64,000 nucleotides of DNA from positions 19,307-83,306 of the forward strand of contig JAIETP010000020.1 of NCBI GenBank assembly GCA_019744975.1. Direction: 5' to 3'. Position numbers and translations under genes: made by a program. Positions 25,946 through 34,415 of the stretch are shown here, in pieces. The number at the start of each line of letters is the position of its first letter. Position 1 is the stretch's first letter. The notes beneath the pieces were generated by a model that did not search any database, had not been told where the DNA came from, and saw only the letters and a program-made list of their open reading frames with translations. Source of the stretch: Burkholderiales bacterium. GTDB taxonomy: Bacteria > Pseudomonadota > Gammaproteobacteria > Burkholderiales > SG8-41.

Positions 25946-26569
25946 ATGAAGCTGTACGGCTCTCTTACCTCACCTTATGTGCGCAAGGCGCGTGTGCTGA
26001 TCCACGAAAAGAACATGCCGGTCGAGTTCATCGTTGAGGATCCCTGGGTTGAGGACAGCCCGATCATTATCAAGAACCCGCTGTCCAAGGTGCCGGCGCT
26101 GGAAATCGGCACCGACAGTTATATGTTCGAATCCGTGCTGGTGGTGCATTACCTCGACCATGCCGACGGCAAATCCTTCACGCCGCGCGACCCGGCCGGA
26201 TACTGGCAGTCGCAATGGTGGCAGGCGCTGGGGCAGGGCATCATCGACGCCGGTATTGCCCGCGTGTTCGAGACCCGCCGCCCGGAAGAGAAGCAGATGC
26301 CGGAAAAAATGGCGCGCGAAGAGCAGCGTATCGCCCGCGCCATCGATCTCGCGGAAAAAACGATGAAGGAAGGCAGTGAATTTCTGCTCGGCAACCGTTT
26401 CGGCCTCGCCGACATCGTGATGGGCGTGGCGATGCAGTACACGGATTTTCGTTATGCCCACGACTGGCGCAACCGCGCGCCGAAACTGGCGAAATGGCTG
26501 GCCGGTGTGGCTGCACGGCCGTCGTTCGTCGAAACCCTGCCGCCGGGTTTTGTGCAGCCTGCAGCCTGA
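25946..26569 (+). CDS. Glutathione S-transferase family protein
   Basis: A 207-residue GST. The start MKLYGSLTSPYVRKARVLIHEKN has the Ser/Pro of the N-terminal active-site loop, and LSKVPALE with SVLVVHYLD gives the cis-Pro and glutathione contact. The C-terminal helical domain has FGLADIVMGVAMQYTDFRY. CAGGAG lies before the ATG. It follows the regulator gene by 52 bases and ends at a two-way terminator. The protein resembles the bacterial YfcF/YibF-like GSTs, with no specific substrate implied. Confidence 0.87.
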   Translation: MKLYGSLTSPYVRKARVLIHEKNMPVEFIVEDPWVEDSPIIIKNPLSKVPALEIGTDSYMFESVLVVHYLDHADGKSFTPRDPAGYWQSQWWQALGQGIIDAGIARVFETRRPEEKQMPEKMAREEQRIARAIDLAEKTMKEGSEFLLGNRFGLADIVMGVAMQYTDFRYAHDWRNRAPKLAKWLAGVAARPSFVETLPPGFVQPAA

Positions 26570-26582
26570 ATGTTTGAAGCGT

Positions 26583-26610
26583 AAAAAAGGGCGCTGCGGC
26601 GCCCTTTTTC
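26583..26610. terminator. Bidirectional terminator
   Basis: AAAAGGGCGC and GCGCCCTTTTT form a hairpin with A-run and T-run on either side, between the convergent GST and aldehyde dehydrogenase genes. Confidence 0.9.
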
Positions 26611-26614
26611 ATGA

Positions 26615-28108
26615 TCAGCGCATCACAAACGGGTTCGGTACTTCAGTCGCGGTGGAAATCCACACGCTTTTGGTCTGCAGGTATTCGTAGATCATCTCCT
26701 GGCCGCTTTCGCGGCCGATGCCGGAGCGTTTGTAACCGCCGAACGGCGACAGGTAGGACACCGCACGGTAGGTATTGACCCATACCGTTCCGGCCTGGAG
26801 TTTTTCCGCCATGGTGAAGGCGCGGCGCATGTTTTGTGTCCATACGCCGGCTGCCAGGCCGAACACCACATCATTGCCGATGTTGATGGCTTCTTCTTCA
26901 TCCCTGAACGGAATCACCGACAGCACCGGACCAAAGACTTCCTCCTGCGCGATGCGCATGCTGTTCTTGACCCCGGTGAAGATCGTCGGCTCGACGAACC
27001 AGCCGCTGCCGCATTCGGGGCGTGTCGCGCGCGTCCCGCCGAGCACGGCCCTGGCACCTTCGCCCTTGGCGATGTCGATGTAGCCGAGGATTTTTTCGAA
27101 CTGCGGCGGATTGGTGACCGGGCCGACCTGGGTGTCCATGCTCATCGGATTGCCCATTTTTGCGGTTTTCGCCAGGGCCAGCAGTTTGTCAACGAACTGG
27201 TCGTGGATCGACTGCTGCACCAGCAACCTTGATCCGGCGATACAGGTTTGGCCGGTGGCGGCGAAAATGCCGGAGATCACACCTTTCACCGCATTGTCGA
27301 GCTGCGCATCGTCGAACACGATGTTCGGCGATTTGCCGCCGAGTTCCATGCTGACGCGTTTGAGGCCTTTGGCTGCGGCTTCGTAAATGCGCTGGCCGGT
27401 GGCGTCGGAGCCGGTGAATGCGACCTTGGCGACTTTGGGATGTTCGACCAGCGGTGTGCCGACCTCGGCGCCGAAACCGGTGACGACATTGACCACGCCC
27501 GGCGGGAAACCGGCTTGTTCGATCAGCTTCATGAATTCCAGCGCCGAAGCCGAGGTGTATTCCGAAGGTTTGATCACCACGGTGTTGCCGGCGGCGAGGG
27601 CGGGCGCCAGTTTCCACGCCAGCAGCAGCAAAGGTGAATTCCACGGAATGATCATCGCCACCACGCCCAGCGGCTCATGGCGCGTGAAGTTGAAGGTGTC
27701 GGGTTTGTCGATCGGGATCACCGCGCCTTCGATCTTGTCGGCGAGGCCACCGAAATAGTAGTACCACTGTGCCATGTACGCGGTCTGCGCGCTCATCTCG
27801 GCATAGAGCTTGCCGTTGTCGCGCACTTCGGTTTCGGCGAGTGCCTTTGAATGTTCGCTGATCAAGTCGCCGAGTTTGCGCAACAGTGCGCCGCGTTTGC
27901 TGGCGTTGAGTTTCGGCCATTCGCCGGAGGTAAAGGCGCGATGTGCGGCTTCAACGGCGCGCGCCGCATCGGCGGTTTTGCCACGCGGAATCAGCGCCCA
28001 GGGTTGGCCGGTGTACGGGTTGTCGCTGGGGAAATATTCGCCGCCGGAGGCTTCGACCCATTCGCCGCCGATGAACATCTGGTAGCGTGCAAGAGCGGAA
28101 TCAATCAT
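26615..28108 (-). CDS. Aldehyde dehydrogenase (NAD(P)+)
   Basis: A 497-residue class I aldehyde dehydrogenase. The catalytic Glu is in MELGGKSPN and the nucleophilic Cys in TGQTCIAGSR; the coenzyme-binding region has PWNSPLLLLAWKLAPALAAGN and the FTGSDATGQ turn. It lies 23 bases downstream of two genes for a split TPP-dependent decarboxylase and is likely transcribed with them. The operon would convert a 2-oxoacid to an aldehyde and then oxidise it. Sulfopyruvate to sulfoacetaldehyde to sulfoacetate is one candidate route; phosphonopyruvate is another. Both are inference. Confidence 0.9.
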   Translation of the reverse strand: MIDSALARYQMFIGGEWVEASGGEYFPSDNPYTGQPWALIPRGKTADAARAVEAAHRAFTSGEWPKLNASKRGALLRKLGDLISEHSKALAETEVRDNGKLYAEMSAQTAYMAQWYYYFGGLADKIEGAVIPIDKPDTFNFTRHEPLGVVAMIIPWNSPLLLLAWKLAPALAAGNTVVIKPSEYTSASALEFMKLIEQAGFPPGVVNVVTGFGAEVGTPLVEHPKVAKVAFTGSDATGQRIYEAAAKGLKRVSMELGGKSPNIVFDDAQLDNAVKGVISGIFAATGQTCIAGSRLLVQQSIHDQFVDKLLALAKTAKMGNPMSMDTQVGPVTNPPQFEKILGYIDIAKGEGARAVLGGTRATRPECGSGWFVEPTIFTGVKNSMRIAQEEVFGPVLSVIPFRDEEEAINIGNDVVFGLAAGVWTQNMRRAFTMAEKLQAGTVWVNTYRAVSYLSPFGGYKRSGIGRESGQEMIYEYLQTKSVWISTATEVPNPFVMR

Positions 28109-28131
28109 AAATATATGATTTAATTGATATT

Positions 28132-28743
28132 TTAATCAAAAGCCGCATTGCCCAGCAGTGCTGTCCGAAAGCGATGCTTGATCGCGGTGCCGTCGCGCAT
28201 CGGCAGGCGCATCGGCGCCGGCACGGCGGCGACCTTGATGTCGGCGAATACCGGGCCGGATTTGTGATGCCAGGTTTTCAGCCAGGCCTTGAGCGCGTTC
28301 ATGCTGCGCAGGGTGGTTGAGGATTTGATGCCGGCCGCTTTGGCCATGCCGGTGATGTCGACACCGAGGCCGGTGTGCGCGCGCTGCATGCCGGTCTCGC
28401 CGTAATGGCCGTTGTCGATGACGGCGATGGCGAGATTCTTCGGCGCGGCCACCGCGATGGTGGCGAGCGAGCCGATGCCCATCAGCATTTCACCGTCGCC
28501 GGTGATCACCAATACGCGGCGTTTCGGCTGCGCCAGCGCAAGCCCGAGTCCGGCCATCGCGGCGCCGCCCATGCCGCCCCACAGGTAGAAGTTGAGGTCG
28601 TGGTCGCCGACGGCGAAGGTGTCATAGGTTGACGAGCCGAGACCTGTCACCACCAGCGCATCGCCGCGGTCCTTGACCAGCGCAGCGACGACTGCGCGGC
28701 GGTCCATGCCTTTTGCGGAAGTTTTTTTCGCGGCCATGGTCAT
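28132..28743 (-). CDS. TPP-dependent decarboxylase, C-terminal (beta) subunit, ComE-like
   Basis: This protein of about 200 residues is the pyrimidine/diphosphate-binding half of a thiamine-diphosphate enzyme. The Mg2+/diphosphate motif GDGEMLMG with a downstream IDNGHYGETG is clear. It is related to the beta subunit (ComE) of sulfopyruvate decarboxylase and to phosphonopyruvate decarboxylase. The start is at 28743, overlapping the alpha gene's stop by four bases (ATGA); ATG 28737 is nearly as good because GGAG is 9 bases away. Active site needs the alpha subunit encoded immediately upstream. Confidence 0.83.
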   Translation of the reverse strand: MTMAAKKTSAKGMDRRAVVAALVKDRGDALVVTGLGSSTYDTFAVGDHDLNFYLWGGMGGAAMAGLGLALAQPKRRVLVITGDGEMLMGIGSLATIAVAAPKNLAIAVIDNGHYGETGMQRAHTGLGVDITGMAKAAGIKSSTTLRSMNALKAWLKTWHHKSGPVFADIKVAAVPAPMRLPMRDGTAIKHRFRTALLGNAAFD

Positions 28744-29276
28744 TTGCTCCAATTTTTAAAACCGATCACACGTTGCTGGATCAGCACGGCGACGGGGCGA
28801 TGGGTATTGAAGGCCAGCCTGGCGCAGGCGTGTAAGGTTTCCTTGATTTCTTCCGCGTGTTCCACTGAATGCACGATGACGCCGGCGTTTTCCAGCGCCT
28901 TCGCCGTGCTGCCGCCCATCGGCACCTGCCAGGGATTGAATTCGCCCCACACGCCGCGCATGGTCACCAGCATCAGGATCGGCAACCGGCATTCCTGGAA
29001 CATCGACAGCATGTTGATGCAGTTGCCGACGCCGCTGGACTGCATCAGCAGCACACCTTTCGCGCCGCCCATGAAACTGCCGGCCATCATCGCCACGCCT
29101 TCCTCTTCCGTCGTCAGCACGACGGTCTTCATCGTTTTTTCAGCGTGGCATCGGTTGATGAGTTTGCTGTGACCGGCGTCGGGCACGTAGGCCACCTGGG
29201 TCACGCCGTTTTCCTTCAATACCTCGAAGATATCGTCAGGCCACACTGTGGCGCGGGTCTGCTGGTCGGTCTGCAC
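28740..29276 (-). CDS. TPP-dependent decarboxylase, N-terminal (alpha) subunit, ComD-like
   Basis: A 178-residue protein equal to the N-terminal PYR domain of TPP-dependent decarboxylases. The essential Glu that activates the thiazolium is in TTEEEGVAMMAG (about 55-66). The start is GTG 29276 (VQTDQQTRATVWPDD) because AGGAGG lies 5 bases upstream; the open frame further upstream continues for 75 codons without a family match. Split alpha/beta genes are the rule in sulfopyruvate decarboxylase (ComDE) of coenzyme M synthesis and in some phosphonopyruvate decarboxylases. Aldehyde dehydrogenase is in the same operon. Confidence 0.82.
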   Translation of the reverse strand: MQTDQQTRATVWPDDIFEVLKENGVTQVAYVPDAGHSKLINRCHAEKTMKTVVLTTEEEGVAMMAGSFMGGAKGVLLMQSSGVGNCINMLSMFQECRLPILMLVTMRGVWGEFNPWQVPMGGSTAKALENAGVIVHSVEHAEEIKETLHACARLAFNTHRPVAVLIQQRVIGFKNWSK

Positions 29277-29395
29277 GGAGCCTCCTGTTTGCGGGAACCC
29301 GAGTGTAGAACGTTTATCCGCGGACTCCAATTGCCGGGCGCACTGGGGAGGGCATCGTATAATCCGGACTCGTTTCCTATCCGAGATGTGATCCG

Positions 29396-30562
29396 ATGCT
29401 CTCCATCCCCCAAACCACCGACCATGACGACCTGCGCGACGGCGTGCGCGCCGTGTGCAGCCAGTTCGACAATGCCTACTGGCAGAAAATCGACGAAGCA
29501 CGCGGTTACCCCGAAGCCTTTGTCCAGGCGCTGACCGAAGCCGGCTGGCTATCGGCGCTGATCCCCGAGGAATATGGCGGCTCGGGCCTCAGCCTGACCG
29601 AAGCCTCGATCATCATGGAAGAGATCAACCGCAGCGGCGGCAATTCCGGCGCCTGCCATGGCCAGATGTACAACATGGGCACGCTGCTGCGCCACGGCTC
29701 TGATGCGCAGAAGAAAAAATACCTGCCGAAAATCGCCACTGGCGAGCTGCGCCTGCAGTCGATGGGTGTGACCGAGCCCACCGCCGGCACCGACACCACC
29801 AAGATCAAGACTGTCGCCGTGAAGAAAGGCGACAAGTACGTCGTCAACGGCCAGAAGGTGTGGATCTCGCGCATCCAGCACTCCGAACTGATGATCCTGC
29901 TGGCGCGCACCACGCCGCTCGACCAGGTCAAGAAAAAATCCGAAGGCATGTCGATATTCATCGTCGACCTGCGCGAGGCCATCGGCAAGGGCCTGGAAGT
30001 GAAGCCGATCCGCAACATGGTGAACCACGAAACCAACCAGTTGTTCATCGACAACCTCGAAGTGCCGGCCGAGAACCTGATCGGCGAAGAGGGCAGGGGT
30101 TTCAAATACATCCTCGACGGCCTCAACGCCGAGCGCATCCTGATCGCCGCCGAATGCATCGGCGACGGCTACTGGTTCATCGACCGCGCCACCAAGTACG
30201 CGAAGGAACGCGTGGTCTTCGACCGCCCCATCGGCCAGAACCAGGGTGTGCAGTTCCCGATTGCCAGGTCCTACGTCAACATCGAGGCCGCCAACCTGAT
30301 GCGTTACAAGGCCGCTGCGTTGTTCGATGCCAAACAACCCTGCGGTGCCGAAGCCAACATGGCCAAGCTGCTGGCGGCCGATGCGTCCTGGGAGGCGGCC
30401 AATGCCTGCCTGCAGACCCACGGCGGTTTCGGTTTTGCCGCGGAATACGACGTCGAGCGCAAGTTCCGCGAAACGCGGCTGTATCAGGTGGCGCCGATTT
30501 CGACCAACCTGATCCTGTCTTACGTCGGCGAGCATATTCTGGGTATGCCGCGATCGTTCTAA
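29396..30562 (+). CDS. Acyl-CoA dehydrogenase
   Basis: A 388-residue acyl-CoA dehydrogenase. MGVTEPTAGTDTTKIKT is the TEPxAGSD flavin loop, NGQKVWISRIQHS the substrate-side segment, and QTHGGFGFAAEYDVERKFRETRLYQVAPISTNLILSYVGEHILG the conserved tail that contacts CoA and FAD. It is divergent from the decarboxylase operon with a 119-base gap; TATAAT at 29358-29363 is a good -10 candidate. The downstream neighbour is an unrelated ATPase, then a CoA transferase. It likely acts on a short or medium acyl-CoA. Confidence 0.9.
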   Translation: MLSIPQTTDHDDLRDGVRAVCSQFDNAYWQKIDEARGYPEAFVQALTEAGWLSALIPEEYGGSGLSLTEASIIMEEINRSGGNSGACHGQMYNMGTLLRHGSDAQKKKYLPKIATGELRLQSMGVTEPTAGTDTTKIKTVAVKKGDKYVVNGQKVWISRIQHSELMILLARTTPLDQVKKKSEGMSIFIVDLREAIGKGLEVKPIRNMVNHETNQLFIDNLEVPAENLIGEEGRGFKYILDGLNAERILIAAECIGDGYWFIDRATKYAKERVVFDRPIGQNQGVQFPIARSYVNIEAANLMRYKAAALFDAKQPCGAEANMAKLLAADASWEAANACLQTHGGFGFAAEYDVERKFRETRLYQVAPISTNLILSYVGEHILGMPRSF

Positions 30563-30571
30563 ATAACTAAT

Positions 30572-30589
30572 AAAAACAATTACTTATAA
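30572..30589 (+). repeat. Copy of dispersed AT-rich motif
   Basis: AAAAACAATTACTTATAA, 9 bases after the acyl-CoA dehydrogenase stop and 70 bases before the ATPase start codon. Confidence 0.55.
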
Positions 30590-30626
30590 TCAACTCACTA
30601 TCCCCGAGTGATTGCCGATCTTGTTT

Positions 30627-30666
30627 TACTCAATGTATTGAGTAAAAATACTCAACGTAATGAGTA
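30627..30666 (+). promoter_or_regulatory. Two near-identical palindromic operators overlapping a start codon
   Basis: TACTCAATGTATTGAGTA (30627-30644) and TACTCAACGTAATGAGTA (30649-30666) differ at two of 18 positions and are 22 bases apart start to start, i.e. two helical turns. The second contains the ATG of the ATPase gene. They look like sites for a cooperative dimeric repressor. The first is flanked by extra T/A bases that extend its symmetry to 24 bases. Confidence 0.75.
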
Positions 30667-31862
30667 AATCGACAATCTCTTATCGCCGTCCCCAAGCCGA
30701 TCTGCTGGCCAGCCGCCTCGCCGAGTCGCGGCGTTTCCTGCAGGTTGTGGCCGGCCCGCGCCAGGTCGGCAAGTCCACTTTGGTCGAGCAGGTGACCGGT
30801 GCACTTGATCTGCCGGTGCGCTATGTCAGCGCCGACGAGCCGACATTGCGCGGGGGCGACTGGATCGCGCAGCAGTGGGAGGTGGCGCGGCTGGAAGCGG
30901 GCAAGAGTGCTGCGGTGCTGGTGCTCGATGAAATCCAGAAAATTCCCGACTGGTCCGAAACCGTCAAACGGCTGTGGGACGAGGACACGCGCGCCAAACG
31001 CCCGCTGAAGGTGGTGCTGCTCGGTTCGGCGCCGCTGCTGCTGGCGCAGGGCCTGACCGAGAGCCTCGCCGGGCGCTTTGAGCTGCTGCATGTGCCGCAC
31101 TGGTCGCTGTCCGAGATGCGCAAGGCCTTTGGCTGGTCGCTGGAGGACTATCTGTACTTCGGCGGTTATCCCGGGGCGGCGCCGCTCGTTTCCGAACCGG
31201 CACGCTGGACGCGTTATGTGGCAGACAGCCTGATCGAGACCTCGATCGCGCGTGATGTGCTGCTGCTCTCACGCGTGGACAAGCCGGCGCTGCTACGGCG
31301 GCTGTTCGAACTCGGCTGCCGTTATTCCGGGCAGGTGCTGTCCTATACCAAGATGGTTGGACAGTTGCAGGATGCCGGCAACACCACCACGCTGGCGCAT
31401 TACCTGGAACTGCTGGCCGGCGCGGGCATGCTTTGCGGGCTGCAGAAGTACGCCGGTGATGCGGCGCGCAGCAGGGGTTCCAGTCCCAAGTTACAGGTGC
31501 TCAACACGGCGCTGATGAGCGCGCTTTCAGGTCTGACCCCGGAAGAGGCGCGCGCCGACCGCGAGTTTTGCGGCCGGCTGGTCGAGTCCGCAGTCGGGGC
31601 GCATCTGGCGAACGCGGCGGCGGGCGGCGTGTGCAAGCTTTATTACTGGCGCGACAAGAATCAGGAAGTGGATTTTGTGGTCGAGGCGGGGCGCCGGCTG
31701 ATCGCCATCGAAGTCAAAAGCGGGCGGGCGCCGCAGGCGCATCCGGGTTCGGCTGCATTCGTCAAGGCGTTCAAGGTGCATCGTTCGCTGCTGGTGGGTG
31801 GCGACGGCATTTCAGTAGAGGTGTTTCTGGAGAAGCCAGTGTCGGAGTGGATTGCGGCTTGA
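30660..31862 (+). CDS. AAA-family ATPase with DUF4143 domain
   Basis: A 400-residue member of the DUF4143/AAA_14 ATPase family. The Walker A motif is GPRQVGKST near residue 37-45, and Walker B is VLVLDEIQKIP near 85-95. The C-terminal half ends in a nuclease-like YYWRDKNQEVDFVVEAGRRLIAIEVKSG, the D..EVK pattern of restriction-endonuclease-fold domains often seen in this family. These proteins are widespread and poorly understood, possibly involved in stress, toxin-antitoxin-like or defence roles. The gene interrupts acyl-CoA genes and carries its own paired operators, so it is probably an independently regulated cargo gene. Confidence 0.85.
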   Translation: MSKSTISYRRPQADLLASRLAESRRFLQVVAGPRQVGKSTLVEQVTGALDLPVRYVSADEPTLRGGDWIAQQWEVARLEAGKSAAVLVLDEIQKIPDWSETVKRLWDEDTRAKRPLKVVLLGSAPLLLAQGLTESLAGRFELLHVPHWSLSEMRKAFGWSLEDYLYFGGYPGAAPLVSEPARWTRYVADSLIETSIARDVLLLSRVDKPALLRRLFELGCRYSGQVLSYTKMVGQLQDAGNTTTLAHYLELLAGAGMLCGLQKYAGDAARSRGSSPKLQVLNTALMSALSGLTPEEARADREFCGRLVESAVGAHLANAAAGGVCKLYYWRDKNQEVDFVVEAGRRLIAIEVKSGRAPQAHPGSAAFVKAFKVHRSLLVGGDGISVEVFLEKPVSEWIAA

Positions 31863-31890
31863 ATCTCACAATTTTTCCGGTTTAGAACGC

Positions 31891-33072
31891 ATGTCAAAAC
31901 TTCCCTTGTCAGGCATCACCGTCATTGCCCTCGAACAAGCCGTCGCCGCGCCGTTCTGCTCGCGCCAGCTCGCCGACCTCGGCGCCCGCGTCATTAAGAT
32001 CGAACGGCCGAAAGTCGGCGACTTCGCGCGCGATTATGATCAGACGGTCAAAGGCCAGTCGGCCTATTTCGTCTGGCTCAATCGTTCCAAGGAAAGCCTG
32101 ACGCTGGACGTCAAACATCCCGAAGCGAAGAACATTCTCGCCAAACTCATCGCTGGCGCCGATGTGTTCATTCAGAATCTTGCTCCGGGTGCAGCACAGC
32201 GTTTGGGCCTTGGTGCAAAGGATCTGCGCGCAAAACACCCGCATCTGATTGTCTGCGATGTATCGGGTTACGGCACGACCGGCCCGTACTCGAAGAAAAA
32301 AGCCTACGACCTTCTGGTGCAGGGCGAAGCCGGTGTGTTGTCGCTGACCGGCACACCGGAGTCACCGGCCAAAGTGGGTATTTCAATCACCGACATCGGT
32401 ACCGGCTTGCATGCCTATTCCGCGATCCTCGCTGCGCTTTACACGCGCGAGCGCACGGGCGAGGGCACACATATCGACCTGACCATGTTCGAGACCATGG
32501 CGGAGTGGATGGGGCATCCGCTGTATTACACGCATTTTTCCGGCAAGGCGCCGCGGCGCAGCGGGCCGGACCACGCGACTATCGTGCCTTACGGCCGTTT
32601 TCGCAGCAAAGACGGTGATGTGCTGTTCGGCATCCAGAACGAACGCGAGTGGGCGAATTTCTGCGACAAGGTGCTGGGCCGGCCTGAACTGGCGAAAGAT
32701 CCGCGTTACGACAACAACAGCAAACGCACCGCGGCACGCGTTGAAGTCGTCACGCTGATTGAAAACACTTTTGCGTTGTGGACCAGTGAAGAGGTGGTGG
32801 CGAAGCTGGATGCCGCCGACATCGCCAATTCGCGACTCAATACACCGGACCAAGTCTGGGATCATCCGCAGCTGCAGGCACGCAAGCGCTGGCGTGAGGT
32901 GGAGACCCCCGCAGGACCGATACCGGCGCTGCTGCCGGCGGCAACCTTCGAAGGTTTTGAGGCGCGTATGGATCCGGTGCCGGCGGTGGGGGCGCACACG
33001 GATGCGATTCTCAGAGAACTGGGTTACTCGGCGGTGCAGATTGCCGAATTGAAAACTGCCGGGGCAGTTTGA
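31891..33072 (+). CDS. CaiB/BaiF family (class III) CoA transferase
   Basis: A 393-residue type III CoA transferase, third in the window. LPLSGITVIALEQAVAAPFCSRQLADLGARVIKIE is the opening and the catalytic Asp is in GISITDIGTGLHAY. ATG 31891 is chosen; the in-frame sequence upstream overlaps the ATPase tail. It follows the ATPase by 28 bases, but the functional link is more likely with the acyl-CoA dehydrogenase at 29.4 kb. Acceptor acid unknown. Confidence 0.88.
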   Translation: MSKLPLSGITVIALEQAVAAPFCSRQLADLGARVIKIERPKVGDFARDYDQTVKGQSAYFVWLNRSKESLTLDVKHPEAKNILAKLIAGADVFIQNLAPGAAQRLGLGAKDLRAKHPHLIVCDVSGYGTTGPYSKKKAYDLLVQGEAGVLSLTGTPESPAKVGISITDIGTGLHAYSAILAALYTRERTGEGTHIDLTMFETMAEWMGHPLYYTHFSGKAPRRSGPDHATIVPYGRFRSKDGDVLFGIQNEREWANFCDKVLGRPELAKDPRYDNNSKRTAARVEVVTLIENTFALWTSEEVVAKLDAADIANSRLNTPDQVWDHPQLQARKRWREVETPAGPIPALLPAATFEGFEARMDPVPAVGAHTDAILRELGYSAVQIAELKTAGAV

Positions 33073-33087
33073 CTGCTGCCCGGCAGT
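33056..33087. terminator. Hairpin at convergent gene ends
   Basis: CTGCCGGG pairs with CCCGGCAG, and an inner CAG/CTG pair extends it, spanning the CoA transferase stop codon. The following A+T-rich stretch (33091-33121) has T-runs on both strands and could support termination in both directions. Confidence 0.55.
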
Positions 33088-33115
33088 AACATCAATAAAT
33101 ATTTGATTTTATTTA

Positions 33116-34345
33116 TTATTTTTTGACGCCTGCCGCCTGCCAGTTATAAGAGCGCAGGTCGAGCAGCAGCTCCGGCTTCATTTCCTTCGGCGAGTTCACG
33201 CCGATCAGCGCCATGTCCGTCATCAGTTCGCTGCGCAGCAGGTTGATGACATGCTGCGCGCCGTGTTCGGCACCGATGGAGATCGCATAAAGGAAGGGCC
33301 GCCCGATGAAGACAAAGTCGGCGCCCAGTGCCAGCGCTTTCAGCACGTCGGTGCCGCGGCGGATGCCGCTGTCCATCATCACCGCCATGTTGCCGGCATT
33401 GGCTTTGACGCCGGGCAGCATGCGCAGCGGGCTCACCGCGCCGTCGAGCTGGCGGCCACCGTGGTTGGAAACCATCACGCCGTCGACACCGGCATCACGC
33501 GCACGCGCGGCGTCCTGCGGGTCGAGGATGCCCTTCAATACGAACTTGCCTTTCCACAGCCGGCGGATCAACTCGACGTGAGGCCAGGACAGCCGATCGC
33601 GGCGACCGGCCTGGCGGTTCAGCGCGGAGATCATCGGCACGCGCGGTCCCATGTTCTCGAAATGCGGCATGCCGTATTTCAGCGTGTGTTGCAGCATCGA
33701 GAGGCACCAGCGCGGACGGATGCCCATGTCCCAGGCCAGCCGCAGCGAAGGCCGCAGCGGCGTGCTGAAGCCGGTGCGCACGTTGTTTTCGCGATTGGCG
33801 AGTACCTGGACATCGACGGTCATTACCAGCGTGTCGTAGCCGGCTTTTTCGACGCGTTCCAGGAGCTGCTTGATCACGTCATCTTCGCCCGGCAAGTAGG
33901 CCTGGAACCAGGCGGTTTTGCCTTCCTGTTTGACGCGTTCGAGCGAGGTCAGCGCCGCGCCGCTGACCACCATCGGGATGTTGTTGCGGGCCGCAGCGTG
34001 CGCGAGTGCCACGTCGCCGTCGGCGCAGGCCATCGCGGTGCCACCCATCGGCGGGATGCCGAAGGGCAGGTCGTATTGTTTGCCCATCAGCGTCGTGGCC
34101 GGCGAGCGGCCACCGGTATCGACGAGGGTGCGCGGGATGAACTGCAGTTCGTCCCACACCGCGCGGTTGTCGCGCAGAGAGGCGTTGGTTTCGGCGCCGC
34201 CGTTGATGTAGCCGAAGATCGGGCGCGGGATGCCGCGCCGGGCTGCGTCCTCGAAGTCGTCGAGGGCGAGCATGGATTGGAGAATGCGCGGGGCGGATGA
34301 GGACAGGGCCGCGGTGGCGGCGTTTTCGTAGCTGACGCTGGTCAT
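33116..34345 (-). CDS. FMN-dependent alpha-hydroxy-acid oxidase/dehydrogenase
   Basis: A 409-residue glycolate oxidase/L-lactate dehydrogenase family flavoenzyme. The catalytic His-Arg is in MVSNHGGRQLDGAVSPL, the FMN phosphate segment in MDSGIRRGTDVLKALALGADFVFIGRP, and MTVDVQVLANRENNVRTGF is the substrate-side Arg loop. The start at 34345 (MTSVSYENAA) is used; longer in-frame starts run toward the neighbouring regulator gene. It is transcribed in the same direction as the two-component pair upstream, with 70 bases between. Second of three paralogues. It converts a 2-hydroxyacid to a 2-oxoacid, probably passing electrons to the respiratory chain. Confidence 0.87.
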   Translation of the reverse strand: MTSVSYENAATAALSSSAPRILQSMLALDDFEDAARRGIPRPIFGYINGGAETNASLRDNRAVWDELQFIPRTLVDTGGRSPATTLMGKQYDLPFGIPPMGGTAMACADGDVALAHAAARNNIPMVVSGAALTSLERVKQEGKTAWFQAYLPGEDDVIKQLLERVEKAGYDTLVMTVDVQVLANRENNVRTGFSTPLRPSLRLAWDMGIRPRWCLSMLQHTLKYGMPHFENMGPRVPMISALNRQAGRRDRLSWPHVELIRRLWKGKFVLKGILDPQDAARARDAGVDGVMVSNHGGRQLDGAVSPLRMLPGVKANAGNMAVMMDSGIRRGTDVLKALALGADFVFIGRPFLYAISIGAEHGAQHVINLLRSELMTDMALIGVNSPKEMKPELLLDLRSYNWQAAGVKK

Positions 34346-34415
34346 GGTGTATCGGCAGATGGTTGCAATAAAGGCGTGATGATACCGGTATATCGCCCCG
34401 TTCCTGTGCCGCCGG

